Below, one piece after another: positions 18,522 through 26,006 of a stretch of DNA of 64,000 nt (position 1 is its first letter; each line of letters starts with the position of its first letter). The position numbers and the translations under genes were made by a program. Under the pieces are notes generated by a model, which saw nothing but the letters and a program-made list of their open reading frames with translations, was not told where the DNA came from and searched no databases. The stretch comes from Opitutaceae bacterium (GTDB taxonomy: Bacteria > Verrucomicrobiota > Verrucomicrobiia > Opitutales > Opitutaceae): NCBI GenBank assembly GCA_024233285.1, contig JACKPU010000009.1, positions 40,001-104,000 on the forward strand, given 5' to 3'.

Positions 18522-18579
18522 TCGCACAACGGAGTTTTGACGTTACACTCCGGATGTTTTCAGTCTGCCTGACCTAGAC

Positions 18580-18864
18580 ATGTCCATGACCACGGAAACA
18601 TTCGCGTTTATCGAAGGCGTTGGCGGCCCGGAGCTGATGATGATCATGTTCATTGTGCTGCTCCTTTTCGGCGGCCAGAAACTGCCCGAATTCGCCCGCG
18701 GTCTGGGCAAAACCATGCGTGAATTTAAAAAGGCCGCCAGCGGCGTGGAGGATGAGTTCAAACGCGCCATGGACGACGTGGAGGAAAAACCCGCCGCCAA
18801 AAAGCCCACTCCCGCCACCAAAGCCGCCCAGCCGGAACAGCCGCCTTCTTCGACGGAGAAGTGA
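18580..18864 (+). CDS. tatA: Sec-independent translocase TatA/E subunit
   Basis: A 94-residue subunit of the twin-arginine protein export system. One membrane helix (about residues 17-32) is followed by the hallmark FGGQKLPEFARGLGKTMREF amphipathic helix and a Lys/Pro/Ala-rich tail. It could function as TatA or TatB; the short length favours TatA/E. Its stop overlaps the smr start. tatC is not in the window. Confidence 0.88.
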   Translation: MSMTTETFAFIEGVGGPELMMIMFIVLLLFGGQKLPEFARGLGKTMREFKKAASGVEDEFKRAMDDVEEKPAAKKPTPATKAAQPEQPPSSTEK

Positions 18865-19187
18865 CCCCTATGGCCACGCCCGGAAATCGCCTGCCTGCCA
18901 GCGAAGCGGAACCGGTGATGGTGCCGATTACTTGGGAACTCGATCTGCACACGTTTCAACCGCGCGACATTCCCAAATTGATTCCCGCCTGGCTCGAAGC
19001 CTGCACCGAAAAGAAACTGCGCACCGTGCGCATCATCCACGGCAAGGGCACCGGCACCTTGCGGACGACCGTCCATGCCCTGCTGCAACGCTCACCGTTG
19101 GTGCGTTCGTTCCGACTGGGTGATGAAACGACTGGCGGTTGGGGTGCGACGCTGGTGACTTTGAACCTGCCTTCCGTTCAATCATGA
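18861..19187 (+). CDS. Smr domain protein
   Basis: A 108-residue protein consisting essentially of a small MutS-related domain, with the LDLH motif near residue 28 and the HGKGTGTLR motif near 58-67. Smr domains can be nucleases. It may start at the GTG at 18861, overlapping the tatA stop, or at the ATG at 18870. Its stop overlaps the next gene start, so it is translationally coupled on both sides. Confidence 0.85.
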   Translation: MTPMATPGNRLPASEAEPVMVPITWELDLHTFQPRDIPKLIPAWLEACTEKKLRTVRIIHGKGTGTLRTTVHALLQRSPLVRSFRLGDETTGGWGATLVTLNLPSVQS

Positions 19188-20413
19188 AACTTTGGCGCAC
19201 GCTGGTCTTTGTCTTGGCGGTGCTGCTGCCGCGCATGGCTCAATCCGCGGCCGAGCAAGCCCCCATTGTCATCCTCATTTCGATTGATGGCGGACGCTGG
19301 GACTACCTCGATAAATTCCGCCCGCCGGTGCTGAACGCACTCGCGGCCGGTGGCGTGAAGGCCGAGCGCATGATCCCGTGCTTTCCTTCGTCCACCTTCC
19401 CCAATCATTACACCTTGGTCACCGGCCTGCGTCCCGTGCATCACGGTATCATCAGCAACAACATGTATGATCCCAACCTGAAGGCGTCGTTTGCCCTGGG
19501 CGATCATCCCGGTCCACGAGAAAGCCGTTGGTGGGGCGGCGAACCCGTCTGGGTGACCGCGGGCAAACAAGGTGTAACCACCGCGTGCATGTTCTGGCCC
19601 GGTTCCGAAGCGGAGATCGCCGGCGGCCGGCCGGATTTCTGGCGCGTTTATGATTGGGAGGCAACCAGCGCCGAGCGAGCGCAGCAGGTGCTCGAATGGC
19701 TGGACTTGCCCGCCGCGGAACGCCCCCGGTTCATCACCTTGTATTTCGACATCGTTGACGGCGCCGGCCACAGCTTCGGTCCCGACGCTCCGGAAACCCG
19801 CGACGCCTTGCTCGAAGTGGATCGTGCCATCGGCCAGCTTGTCGCCGGCGTGAAATCGCGCGGCCTCGATTCACGGGTCAACTACGTCGTCGTCGCCGAT
19901 CATGGCATGACCGACATCAGCGCCACCCGGCGCATCTCGCTTGATGACTTCGTCGATCCCGCGACCGTGCAGATCGACTTCTCCGGCTACTTGGTCGGGC
20001 TCCGTCCCCTCGATGGCGATGTCGACAAACTCTACGCCAAATTTGCCGGCACGCACCCGCACTTCCGCGCATGGAAACGCGAAGACATCCCCGCAGAGTT
20101 GCATTACAGCGACAACCTGCGCATTCCGCCCGTCGTCCTGCTGCCCGACTCGGGCTGGTTGATTCTGACGCGCGAAAAGATCATGGCATATGACCGTCGT
20201 GGTTGGACGCACGGCGGCGCGCATGGATTCGATCCGAGCGATCCGGACATGAGCGCGCTCTTCCTCGCGAACGGCCCCGCCTTCAAAATCGGCGAAAGCA
20301 TCCCGGCATTCGAGAACATCCACGTTTACGACCTGCTCTGCACCTTGCTCGATGTGCAACCGGCCCCGAACGACGGCGATCATCGCCTTACCTTTCAGGC
20401 GTTGAAACCGTAG
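19184..20413 (+). CDS. Exported type I phosphodiesterase / nucleotide pyrophosphatase
   Basis: A 409-residue alkaline-phosphatase-superfamily enzyme with a signal peptide (first about 22 residues). Metal ligands and nucleophile appear as Asp35 in SIDGGRWD and Thr71 in SSTFPNHY. DHGM in the VVADHGMTD segment and a His in THGGAHGFDP complete the site. It resembles ectonucleotide pyrophosphatase/phosphodiesterases. The start at 19184 overlaps the smr stop (ATGA). The substrate is unknown; nucleotides or phosphodiesters outside the cytoplasm are likely. Confidence 0.88.
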   Translation: MKLWRTLVFVLAVLLPRMAQSAAEQAPIVILISIDGGRWDYLDKFRPPVLNALAAGGVKAERMIPCFPSSTFPNHYTLVTGLRPVHHGIISNNMYDPNLKASFALGDHPGPRESRWWGGEPVWVTAGKQGVTTACMFWPGSEAEIAGGRPDFWRVYDWEATSAERAQQVLEWLDLPAAERPRFITLYFDIVDGAGHSFGPDAPETRDALLEVDRAIGQLVAGVKSRGLDSRVNYVVVADHGMTDISATRRISLDDFVDPATVQIDFSGYLVGLRPLDGDVDKLYAKFAGTHPHFRAWKREDIPAELHYSDNLRIPPVVLLPDSGWLILTREKIMAYDRRGWTHGGAHGFDPSDPDMSALFLANGPAFKIGESIPAFENIHVYDLLCTLLDVQPAPNDGDHRLTFQALKP

Positions 20414-20446
20414 TCACCGTTCCCGCGCCATTCATCCCGGCAAATC

Positions 20447-20475
20447 AACCGCTCCTCATTCGGCGCGGTTTTTTT
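20447..20475 (+). terminator. Terminator after the phosphodiesterase gene
   Basis: A 6-bp stem AACCGC/GCGGTT with a 12-nt loop is followed by a run of seven T residues on the plus strand. Confidence 0.7.
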
Positions 20476-20534
20476 GTAACTTTTTCGCCCCCTCGTGCGT
20501 TTTAAGGGCAACTCAAATTCAAAAATACAACATC

Positions 20535-20777
20535 ATGAAACTCGTCAAAATTCTTGAAATCACCGCCGTCGCCGGCATCGCCGCCTTCGCGTTTTCCGCC
20601 GCCTTCGGCACCCACGCCTCGGAGACGATCGCCATCGCCACGATCCCATTTGTGCTCGCCAGCTTCCTGCGCGACTACAGCCCCCGCACCTCGCGTTGGG
20701 AGCCGGCCCGCCAGCCGGTGCGTTTCACCGCAGTGCGCCGTCCCGTGCGCCGCCTCGCCCAAAAAGCCGCCGCTTAA
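20535..20777 (+). CDS. Small hypothetical membrane protein
   Basis: An 80-residue protein with two hydrophobic segments (about residues 4-25 and 32-45) and a strongly basic, Arg/Pro-rich C-terminus. No family was recognised. It stands alone between a terminator and the AIM24-family gene 18 bp downstream, with which it may be cotranscribed. Confidence 0.6.
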   Translation: MKLVKILEITAVAGIAAFAFSAAFGTHASETIAIATIPFVLASFLRDYSPRTSRWEPARQPVRFTAVRRPVRRLAQKAAA

Positions 20778-20795
20778 AATCAAACTCTCCCCGTC

Positions 20796-21593
20796 ATGCT
20801 GATGCACGAAGTGGATTACCGGATACACGGCGACGACATGCAGTTCGTTGAGATCGGCCTCGATCCCGGCGAAGCGGTCGTCGCCGAGGCCGGCGGCATG
20901 ATGTATATGGACGAGCCGATTGCCATGGAGACTATCTTTGGCGACGGTTCTCAGGCCAATGCCGGTTTGATGGGCTCGCTGCTCGGCGCCGGCAAACGCC
21001 TGCTCACCGGCGAATCGCTCTTCATGACGGTTTTTCAAAACCGCGGCGCGGGCAAATGCCACGTCGCTTTCGGTGCGCCCTACCCCGGCAAGATCATTCC
21101 GGTGCACTTGCGTGAATGCGGCGGCGAGCTCATCGCGCAAAAGGATTCATTTCTGTGCGCGGCCAAGGGCGTGAGCATTGGCATCGCCTTTCAACGGCGT
21201 CTCGGAGCCGGCCTGTTCGGTGGCGAGGGCTTTATCATGCAACGCTTGACCGGCGACGGTCTCGCCTTCGTCCACGCCGGCGGCACCTTGCACGAACGCA
21301 CGCTCGGGCCGGGTGAAACCTTGCGCGTCGATACTGGCTGCATCGTCGCGTTTGAGCGCAGCGTGGATTACGACATCAAGCTGGTCGGGGGTGTCAAAAC
21401 GGCCTTGTTTGGCGGCGAAGGTCTGTTCTTCGCCACCTTGCGCGGGCCGGGTCGCATCTGGCTGCAATCCCTGCCGTTTTCGCGTCTCGCCGGTCGCATC
21501 GTCGCCGCCGCGCCGCAAACCGGCCGCGGAGGCAAAGGCGAAGGCTCGGTGCTCGGCGGACTCGGCCGATTGATCGACGGCGACAATCGCTGA
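20796..21593 (+). CDS. TIGR00266/AIM24-family protein
   Basis: A 265-residue beta-rich protein of the AIM24 (TIGR00266) family. Recognisable features are VVAEAGGMMYMDEPIAMET near the start and the long glycine-rich repeats such as GAGLFGGEGFIMQRLTG. Members are widespread but have no firmly established bacterial function. The second Met (residue 3) is an alternative start. Confidence 0.8.
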   Translation: MLMHEVDYRIHGDDMQFVEIGLDPGEAVVAEAGGMMYMDEPIAMETIFGDGSQANAGLMGSLLGAGKRLLTGESLFMTVFQNRGAGKCHVAFGAPYPGKIIPVHLRECGGELIAQKDSFLCAAKGVSIGIAFQRRLGAGLFGGEGFIMQRLTGDGLAFVHAGGTLHERTLGPGETLRVDTGCIVAFERSVDYDIKLVGGVKTALFGGEGLFFATLRGPGRIWLQSLPFSRLAGRIVAAAPQTGRGGKGEGSVLGGLGRLIDGDNR

Positions 21594-21678
21594 CTCGTCA
21601 GATAGGCATTTTCGCCTAGCGGTTTTGCCGAATGGTTTACCGATTGTAACCGGCCGAAAATCCTGCAAGCTGCCGCTC

Positions 21679-22209
21679 ATGAAAACTTCCCTGACCTACG
21701 GGTTTATCATGGCGTTGGGTGCGGCGTTGCTGAGTCTCGGTTTCTTTTTTGCCGGTTACCACGATGACCCGGCCAAACTGGAATCGGCGCAGCGCATCAG
21801 CATGGTGCTGAATACGGCGATTGCCATCATCACCATCGTGTTGGGCATGCGTGAAAAACGCGCGCTGACGCCCGCCGATCAGAATTGGGGTTACGGCTCC
21901 GCGCTTGGCACCGGTCTGATGGTCGGTCTTTGGGGCACGCTCTTCAGCTGCATTTACAGCTATGCTTACTTCTCTTTCATCAATCCCGCGATCAACGAAA
22001 TGATCTACCAGGCACAGGTGCTCAAAATGGAAGAGTCCGGCATGAGCTCCGCGCAAATCGCCCAAGCCGAGCCCATGATGCGCAAATGGATGAGCCCGGC
22101 GGTCATGACCGTCATAAGCTTTTTCGTCATCCTGTTTTTCAACGCGATCATCTCCTTCATCGCGGCGATCTTCGTGAAAAATCGCCCGGCTGCTCCCGCC
22201 GCCGCCTGA
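21679..22209 (+). CDS. DUF4199-type membrane protein
   Basis: A 176-residue protein with four membrane helices: two near the N-terminus, one near residue 75, and one near 150. The overall pattern and the segment ALTPADQNWGYGSALGTGL resemble DUF4199 proteins, whose function is unknown. The start at 21679 is chosen because it begins the first helix. A terminator follows. Confidence 0.7.
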   Translation: MKTSLTYGFIMALGAALLSLGFFFAGYHDDPAKLESAQRISMVLNTAIAIITIVLGMREKRALTPADQNWGYGSALGTGLMVGLWGTLFSCIYSYAYFSFINPAINEMIYQAQVLKMEESGMSSAQIAQAEPMMRKWMSPAVMTVISFFVILFFNAIISFIAAIFVKNRPAAPAAA

Positions 22210-22234
22210 ACGGTTCATTTCTAACGAATGTGAA

Positions 22235-22266
22235 AAACGCGGAGCTGACGGCTCCGCGTTTTTGTT
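22235..22266. terminator. Bidirectional terminator after the DUF4199 gene
   Basis: The stem AACGCGGAG/CTCCGCGTT with a 7-nt loop is flanked by an A-run and a T-run, so it can serve both this gene and the convergent PDZ gene. Confidence 0.85.
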
Positions 22267-22287
22267 TTCAGCAACGTTGGCTCGAGC

Positions 22288-23310
22288 TCAGCTCACATCA
22301 AGCCGACGCAGGCCCGGGGGCGGCGGCTGGCGAAGCAAGCGGGCTTCGCGGCCCGGCAGGCGCAATATCTTCTCTTCGCCGCCTTCGAACTCCGCGTCGG
22401 TGCGAAACTGCATGTTCGGCATCGCTTCGAGTTTCTCCAACCGGGCGCGCAGATCCGCAGGCAAGGCCGCGCGCTCTTCCTCGGTGTTGACCGGTCCGGC
22501 AAAGACGGTCTCACCCTCGGCATCCTTGGCCACGAGCTGCTTGCCGTCCTTGTTCTTGATCAATTCGAGCACGCCGGCCTCGTCCTGCAGTTTCAACTCG
22601 CCCACGCCGGTGTCGACGGAAACAAAAACCATGTCGTCGCCCGTGCGCTCAGTGCGGATCACCCGCTTGGTGCCGTCTTCGCCACGTCCGAGATTCATCA
22701 TCCAAAGCAGCTTGTCCGCTTCCTTGGCTGCCGGCGCGCCCGCCAGATGCGGTGCGGCCGCGTGCCACGCCAATCCCGGGGTCGCGCCGCTTTCCAACCG
22801 CAGGCCGATGCGCTTCGGCACTTCGTGTTCACCCAACGTGACCGTCGCCGTCGATTCCTTGCCGCCGCGCAGGTAGGTCAGCTTGACCTTGTCGCCGGGC
22901 TGACGATTGCGCACCAGCACGGAAAGCTGCTCCATGTTGACCAAAATTTGGTCTTCGAATTTGAGCAGGATGTCATGCGCCTGCAGGACGCCCGCCGCCG
23001 CGCTGTCGGGCACCAGCACGTTTACGGCCAGACCGGTGCCGGCGGGCAGGCCCAGCTGCGCTTGCAAGGCGGGGCCGACTGGTTCGGTTTGCACGCCGAG
23101 GAAGGTGACTTTTTCCATTTCACCAGGACCGTTGCCGATGAACTCGATGGTGCGATTGACGTTCGCGCCGGGAGCTCCGGGCGACATGACGATCACGCGT
23201 TTTTCCGTTTTAATCTCCTGATTCGGTCCGGCGGCTTCGCCGGCCACCAAGGTTGAGGCCAGCACGGTCAGACCGAGCAGGGGGATGAGGTTTCGCAGGG
23301 TTGTTTTCAT
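22288..23310 (-). CDS. Exported PDZ-domain protein of an ECF sigma cassette
   Basis: A 340-residue exported protein with a signal peptide (MKTTLRNLIPLLGLTVLAS) and a PDZ domain at about residues 75-160, including GTGLAVNVLVPDSAAAGVL. No protease domain is present, so it may sense or bind unfolded chains rather than cut them. The C-terminal half is acidic and unrecognised. It is the third gene of a sigma/anti-sigma/PDZ set and probably part of that envelope-stress circuit. Confidence 0.75.
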   Translation of the reverse strand: MKTTLRNLIPLLGLTVLASTLVAGEAAGPNQEIKTEKRVIVMSPGAPGANVNRTIEFIGNGPGEMEKVTFLGVQTEPVGPALQAQLGLPAGTGLAVNVLVPDSAAAGVLQAHDILLKFEDQILVNMEQLSVLVRNRQPGDKVKLTYLRGGKESTATVTLGEHEVPKRIGLRLESGATPGLAWHAAAPHLAGAPAAKEADKLLWMMNLGRGEDGTKRVIRTERTGDDMVFVSVDTGVGELKLQDEAGVLELIKNKDGKQLVAKDAEGETVFAGPVNTEEERAALPADLRARLEKLEAMPNMQFRTDAEFEGGEEKILRLPGREARLLRQPPPPGLRRLDVS

Positions 23311-23327
23311 AATGATTGAGCTTGTGA

Positions 23328-23780
23328 TTACTGGAAAGAAACGGGCGTGAGACGCACCTCCTCGCGTGGCACGCTCCACGTCACCGAAGCGTTGGAACCG
23401 GGATCGCGCCAGACAACGGTATCGACGTAGGATCGACTCGTGCGGCGGACCTTGCGGCCGTCCTCGAGCATCACGACGCCTTCATCACGCGCCGCGTAGA
23501 GGAGGTTTTGCGTCGCCACGGGTTTGAACGCCGGCGTCGGTTGCGCTGAGGTTTCGGCCGGCGTTTCAAACGGCGCCGATTCGGGCATCGGGCGCACGCC
23601 CCTGGTTTGCCACGCAAATACCACCGCGAAGGCTGCGGCCATCGGCAGCGCCAGCCACGCCCAATTTAAACGGCGGCGAGGTTCAAGCTCCGCGGCGAGG
23701 CGCTGTTCCAAGCGACGCCCGGGACGCACCGGCCGCAATGCGGCCAGTTCGGTTTCCAAATCTTTCAGCGGATCATCCAT
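23328..23780 (-). CDS. Putative membrane anti-sigma factor
   Basis: A 150-residue protein with a short cytoplasmic N-terminus, one membrane helix at about residues 40-59 (WAWLALPMAAAFAVVFAW) and a periplasmic tail. Its start overlaps the sigma gene stop by 8 bp, the usual arrangement for an anti-sigma factor. No zinc-finger signature was seen, so the role rests mainly on position and topology. Confidence 0.65.
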   Translation of the reverse strand: MDDPLKDLETELAALRPVRPGRRLEQRLAAELEPRRRLNWAWLALPMAAAFAVVFAWQTRGVRPMPESAPFETPAETSAQPTPAFKPVATQNLLYAARDEGVVMLEDGRKVRRTSRSYVDTVVWRDPGSNASVTWSVPREEVRLTPVSFQ

Positions 23781-24315
23781 GAGGTTCGGTCACGGTCATT
23801 TCCTGCCGCAACGCGGCCAGCGCGTAGCGGTAGCGCGAGGCGGCGGTGTTGAGCGGGATGTCGAGTTCACGGGCGATCGCGTCAAAGGTGAGTTCGCCCC
23901 AGATTTTGAGCACGAGGACTTCCCGCTGGGCGGCGGGCAATCGCGCCAGAGCGGACTGAATGAGCTGCACGCGTTCATCTCCCGCGGGATCGGATTGAAA
24001 TAGCGGAGCGGATCCTTCCGCGCTGGATTCTTCACGCGCAGCCCGCCGATCCGTGCTGCGCGCAAGGTCGACTGCCGCCCGGCGAATCGAAGTAACAAGC
24101 AGCGCGCGGGGATCGCCGGCCAGATGCCGTTGGTGACGCCAGAACCGGACGAACGCTTCCTGCACCACGTCTTCGGCATCCGCGAGACTGCGTGTCCATT
24201 GCCGCGCACAGAGCAGCAATTTGGGTCCGTGGTGCTGAAACCAATCTTTCCAGGATTCATCGTTTGACGTGGCCTCCATGCGGGGGTTGGCGGATCTATG
24301 CCGATAAAGCGTCAT
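23773..24315 (-). CDS. ECF-type RNA polymerase sigma factor
   Basis: A 180-residue sigma-70 family factor of the extracytoplasmic type. Region 2 includes DAEDVVQEAFVRFWRHQ and region 4 includes LPAAQREVLVLKIWGELTF, followed by a helix-turn-helix. An internal ATG at 24279 is an alternative start. It heads the sigma/anti-sigma/PDZ operon. Confidence 0.9.
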   Translation of the reverse strand: MTLYRHRSANPRMEATSNDESWKDWFQHHGPKLLLCARQWTRSLADAEDVVQEAFVRFWRHQRHLAGDPRALLVTSIRRAAVDLARSTDRRAAREESSAEGSAPLFQSDPAGDERVQLIQSALARLPAAQREVLVLKIWGELTFDAIARELDIPLNTAASRYRYALAALRQEMTVTEPHG

Positions 24316-24384
24316 GGCCCGGCCTTTTTGTCTAAAACTCCGGGAAAAAGTTTCGAGCCCGCAGAAATGGCATCGTCCGCAGAC

Positions 24385-24415
24385 ATAAAAAAGGCCCGGA
24401 TATCATCCGGGCCTT
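24385..24415 (-). terminator. Terminator after the small membrane gene
   Basis: A perfect 10-bp stem (AAGGCCCGGA and its complement) with a 5-nt loop is followed by a T-run on the minus strand. It separates the small membrane gene from the ECF sigma operon. Confidence 0.85.
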
Positions 24416-24443
24416 GTTAAGTCGTGCGGTTCTCCTCGCGCGA

Positions 24444-24626
24444 TTATTTGACCTGCAGGCGCTTGCGCTGTGGCACAAAGTCCACGACTGCGAGCGCCAC
24501 CAGCATGCCGACCGCAGCGTATGCCACGGCAACGTCAATGCTGATGGGGAAGCTCAGGCCAAGGGAAATAAGGAGGGTCGCGGCGCTGGCGCCGGCGATT
24601 ACGGAAGGACTGTGTAGGTTTTTCAT
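24444..24626 (-). CDS. Small membrane protein divergent from a LysR regulator
   Basis: A 60-residue protein with two hydrophobic helices (about residues 8-27 and 30-47) and a basic tail. No family was recognised. The start at 24626 is chosen over 24647 because it gives a compact membrane protein. It is divergent from the LysR gene across 104 bp, so it is the likely target of that regulator. It has its own terminator. Confidence 0.6.
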   Translation of the reverse strand: MKNLHSPSVIAGASAATLLISLGLSFPISIDVAVAYAAVGMLVALAVVDFVPQRKRLQVK

Positions 24627-24707
24627 CGGATCTCTTTCTGCGAACACCGGTTGGTGCTGCGGCGCTATGATACGACACCCTTTACAATAATAAAAATCGT
24701 TAGTATT

Positions 24708-24724
24708 TATGATACCTATTCATA
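24708..24724. promoter_or_regulatory. LysR-type operator candidate
   Basis: The dyad TATGA-N7-TCATA contains the T-N11-A signature of LysR boxes and lies 6 bp before the LysR start codon. It could mediate autorepression and control of the divergent small membrane gene. A related half (TATGATAC) occurs near 24665. Confidence 0.45.
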
Positions 24725-24730
24725 TATTCT

Positions 24731-25624
24731 ATGGAATTGTATCAATTACGCTCGTTAATCGCCGTGGCCGAAGCGGCCAACTTCACGCGTGCTGCCGGGC
24801 GACTGCACATTACTCAACCTGCCCTAAGTCAGCAGATTATAAACCTTGAAACCGAACTTGGACACAAGCTCCTGCACCGGCTGGGCCGCCGCGCGGTGCT
24901 GACCGACTCCGGGCGTGTGTTTCTCGAACGAGCCCGCCGCATCCTGCTGGAGGCAGACAACGCCGTTAAGGAGATTCGTGACAATCCGGCAGCCGAGGGA
25001 CGAATCACGGTCGGGGCGATCCCTTCCGTAGCTCCGTATATTTTGCCCGCATTGATCGCCCAAGCCCGACTTGATTATCCGCACTTGCAGATTCAGGCCC
25101 GGGAGGATTTCCGCACGGACCTCGTGCAGGGCGTGCTGGAAGGCTCGCTTGATCTGGCCGTAGTGGCCACCCCCGTGCAGGCCCCGGCCCTCGCCATCGA
25201 AACCCTCATGCGCGAGCCGCTGCTCCTCGCGGTCAGCACCACCCACCAGTTCGTCAAAAGACGCAGTATCAAAGCCGCCGATCTGGCGGAGGAAACCTTC
25301 GTCATGCTCGGCAGCTCCAGCTCGTTGACCGAGCAGGTCCGGCAATTTTGCGGTGATCATCAATTCGAACCGCGGATCGGTTATCGCTGCGCTCAGCTCG
25401 CGACAGTAAAATCACTCGTCGCTCTCGGCGCCGGCATCGCGATCTTACCGCGGATCGCCCGTTCTTCAAAGGATGACGGCAATCTCACCTACCTCCAACT
25501 CGATGACACCAAACCAGAGCGCGAACTGGTGATCATCCGTCATTTGCAAAGCTACCAAAGCCGCGGTGTGACCCAATTCCTGCACATGCTGCGGGCCGGC
25601 GCTTTGCTGCCCGTTGCCCATTGA
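24731..25624 (+). CDS. LysR-family transcriptional regulator
   Basis: A 297-residue regulator with an N-terminal winged helix-turn-helix (FTRAAGRLHITQPALSQQI) and an effector domain of the OxyR/CysB class. Cys207 aligns with the second OxyR cysteine, but the position of the peroxide-reactive one is Ser/Leu, so peroxide sensing is not supported. A second cysteine lies at 220. It is divergent from a small membrane gene. Confidence 0.9.
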   Translation: MELYQLRSLIAVAEAANFTRAAGRLHITQPALSQQIINLETELGHKLLHRLGRRAVLTDSGRVFLERARRILLEADNAVKEIRDNPAAEGRITVGAIPSVAPYILPALIAQARLDYPHLQIQAREDFRTDLVQGVLEGSLDLAVVATPVQAPALAIETLMREPLLLAVSTTHQFVKRRSIKAADLAEETFVMLGSSSSLTEQVRQFCGDHQFEPRIGYRCAQLATVKSLVALGAGIAILPRIARSSKDDGNLTYLQLDDTKPERELVIIRHLQSYQSRGVTQFLHMLRAGALLPVAH

Positions 25625-25688
25625 GGGCACACCCGGCCGGCCGCTTACCGTTTGCCAGCGGCCCGTTTATGCGTATGATTGGACCACC

Positions 25689-26006
25689 ATGATCGACACG
25701 CTCAAGAAAACACTGCTCGCCGGCGTAGGTGCCGCGGTTGTGACCAAGGAAAAAGTGGAAACCGCCCTCAGCGATTTCGTCGCCGAAGGCAAGGTCACCG
25801 CCGCCGACGCGCGCAAGATGGCCACGAAGATCGCCGATGACGGCAAGGTTGAGTTTGAAAAAGCCAGCTCTGACCTGAATCGCAAAATCAAGGAACTCCT
25901 CGCCCGCAACGACAAGGAGACCCAGCAACGCCTCGCCGCCTTGGAAGCACGCATTACCGCCCTCGAAGGCAAGGCCGCCCGCACAACCCGCAAACGCACC
26001 ACGTGA
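25689..26006 (+). CDS. Phasin-like coiled-coil protein
   Basis: A 105-residue, mostly helical, charged protein resembling polyhydroxyalkanoate synthesis regulator phasins, with a C-terminal coiled coil (QQRLAALEARITALEGK) and a basic tail. The ATG at 25689 begins the recognisable part. Its stop overlaps the GTG start of the UbiB-like gene by 4 bp. No PHA synthase gene is present in the window, so the PHA link is unproven. Confidence 0.65.
   Translation: MIDTLKKTLLAGVGAAVVTKEKVETALSDFVAEGKVTAADARKMATKIADDGKVEFEKASSDLNRKIKELLARNDKETQQRLAALEARITALEGKAARTTRKRTT

Noticed and set aside
24731..25624. LysR regulator as the peroxide sensor OxyR
   Set aside because: The position of the peroxide-reactive cysteine is not cysteine, although the second position is.
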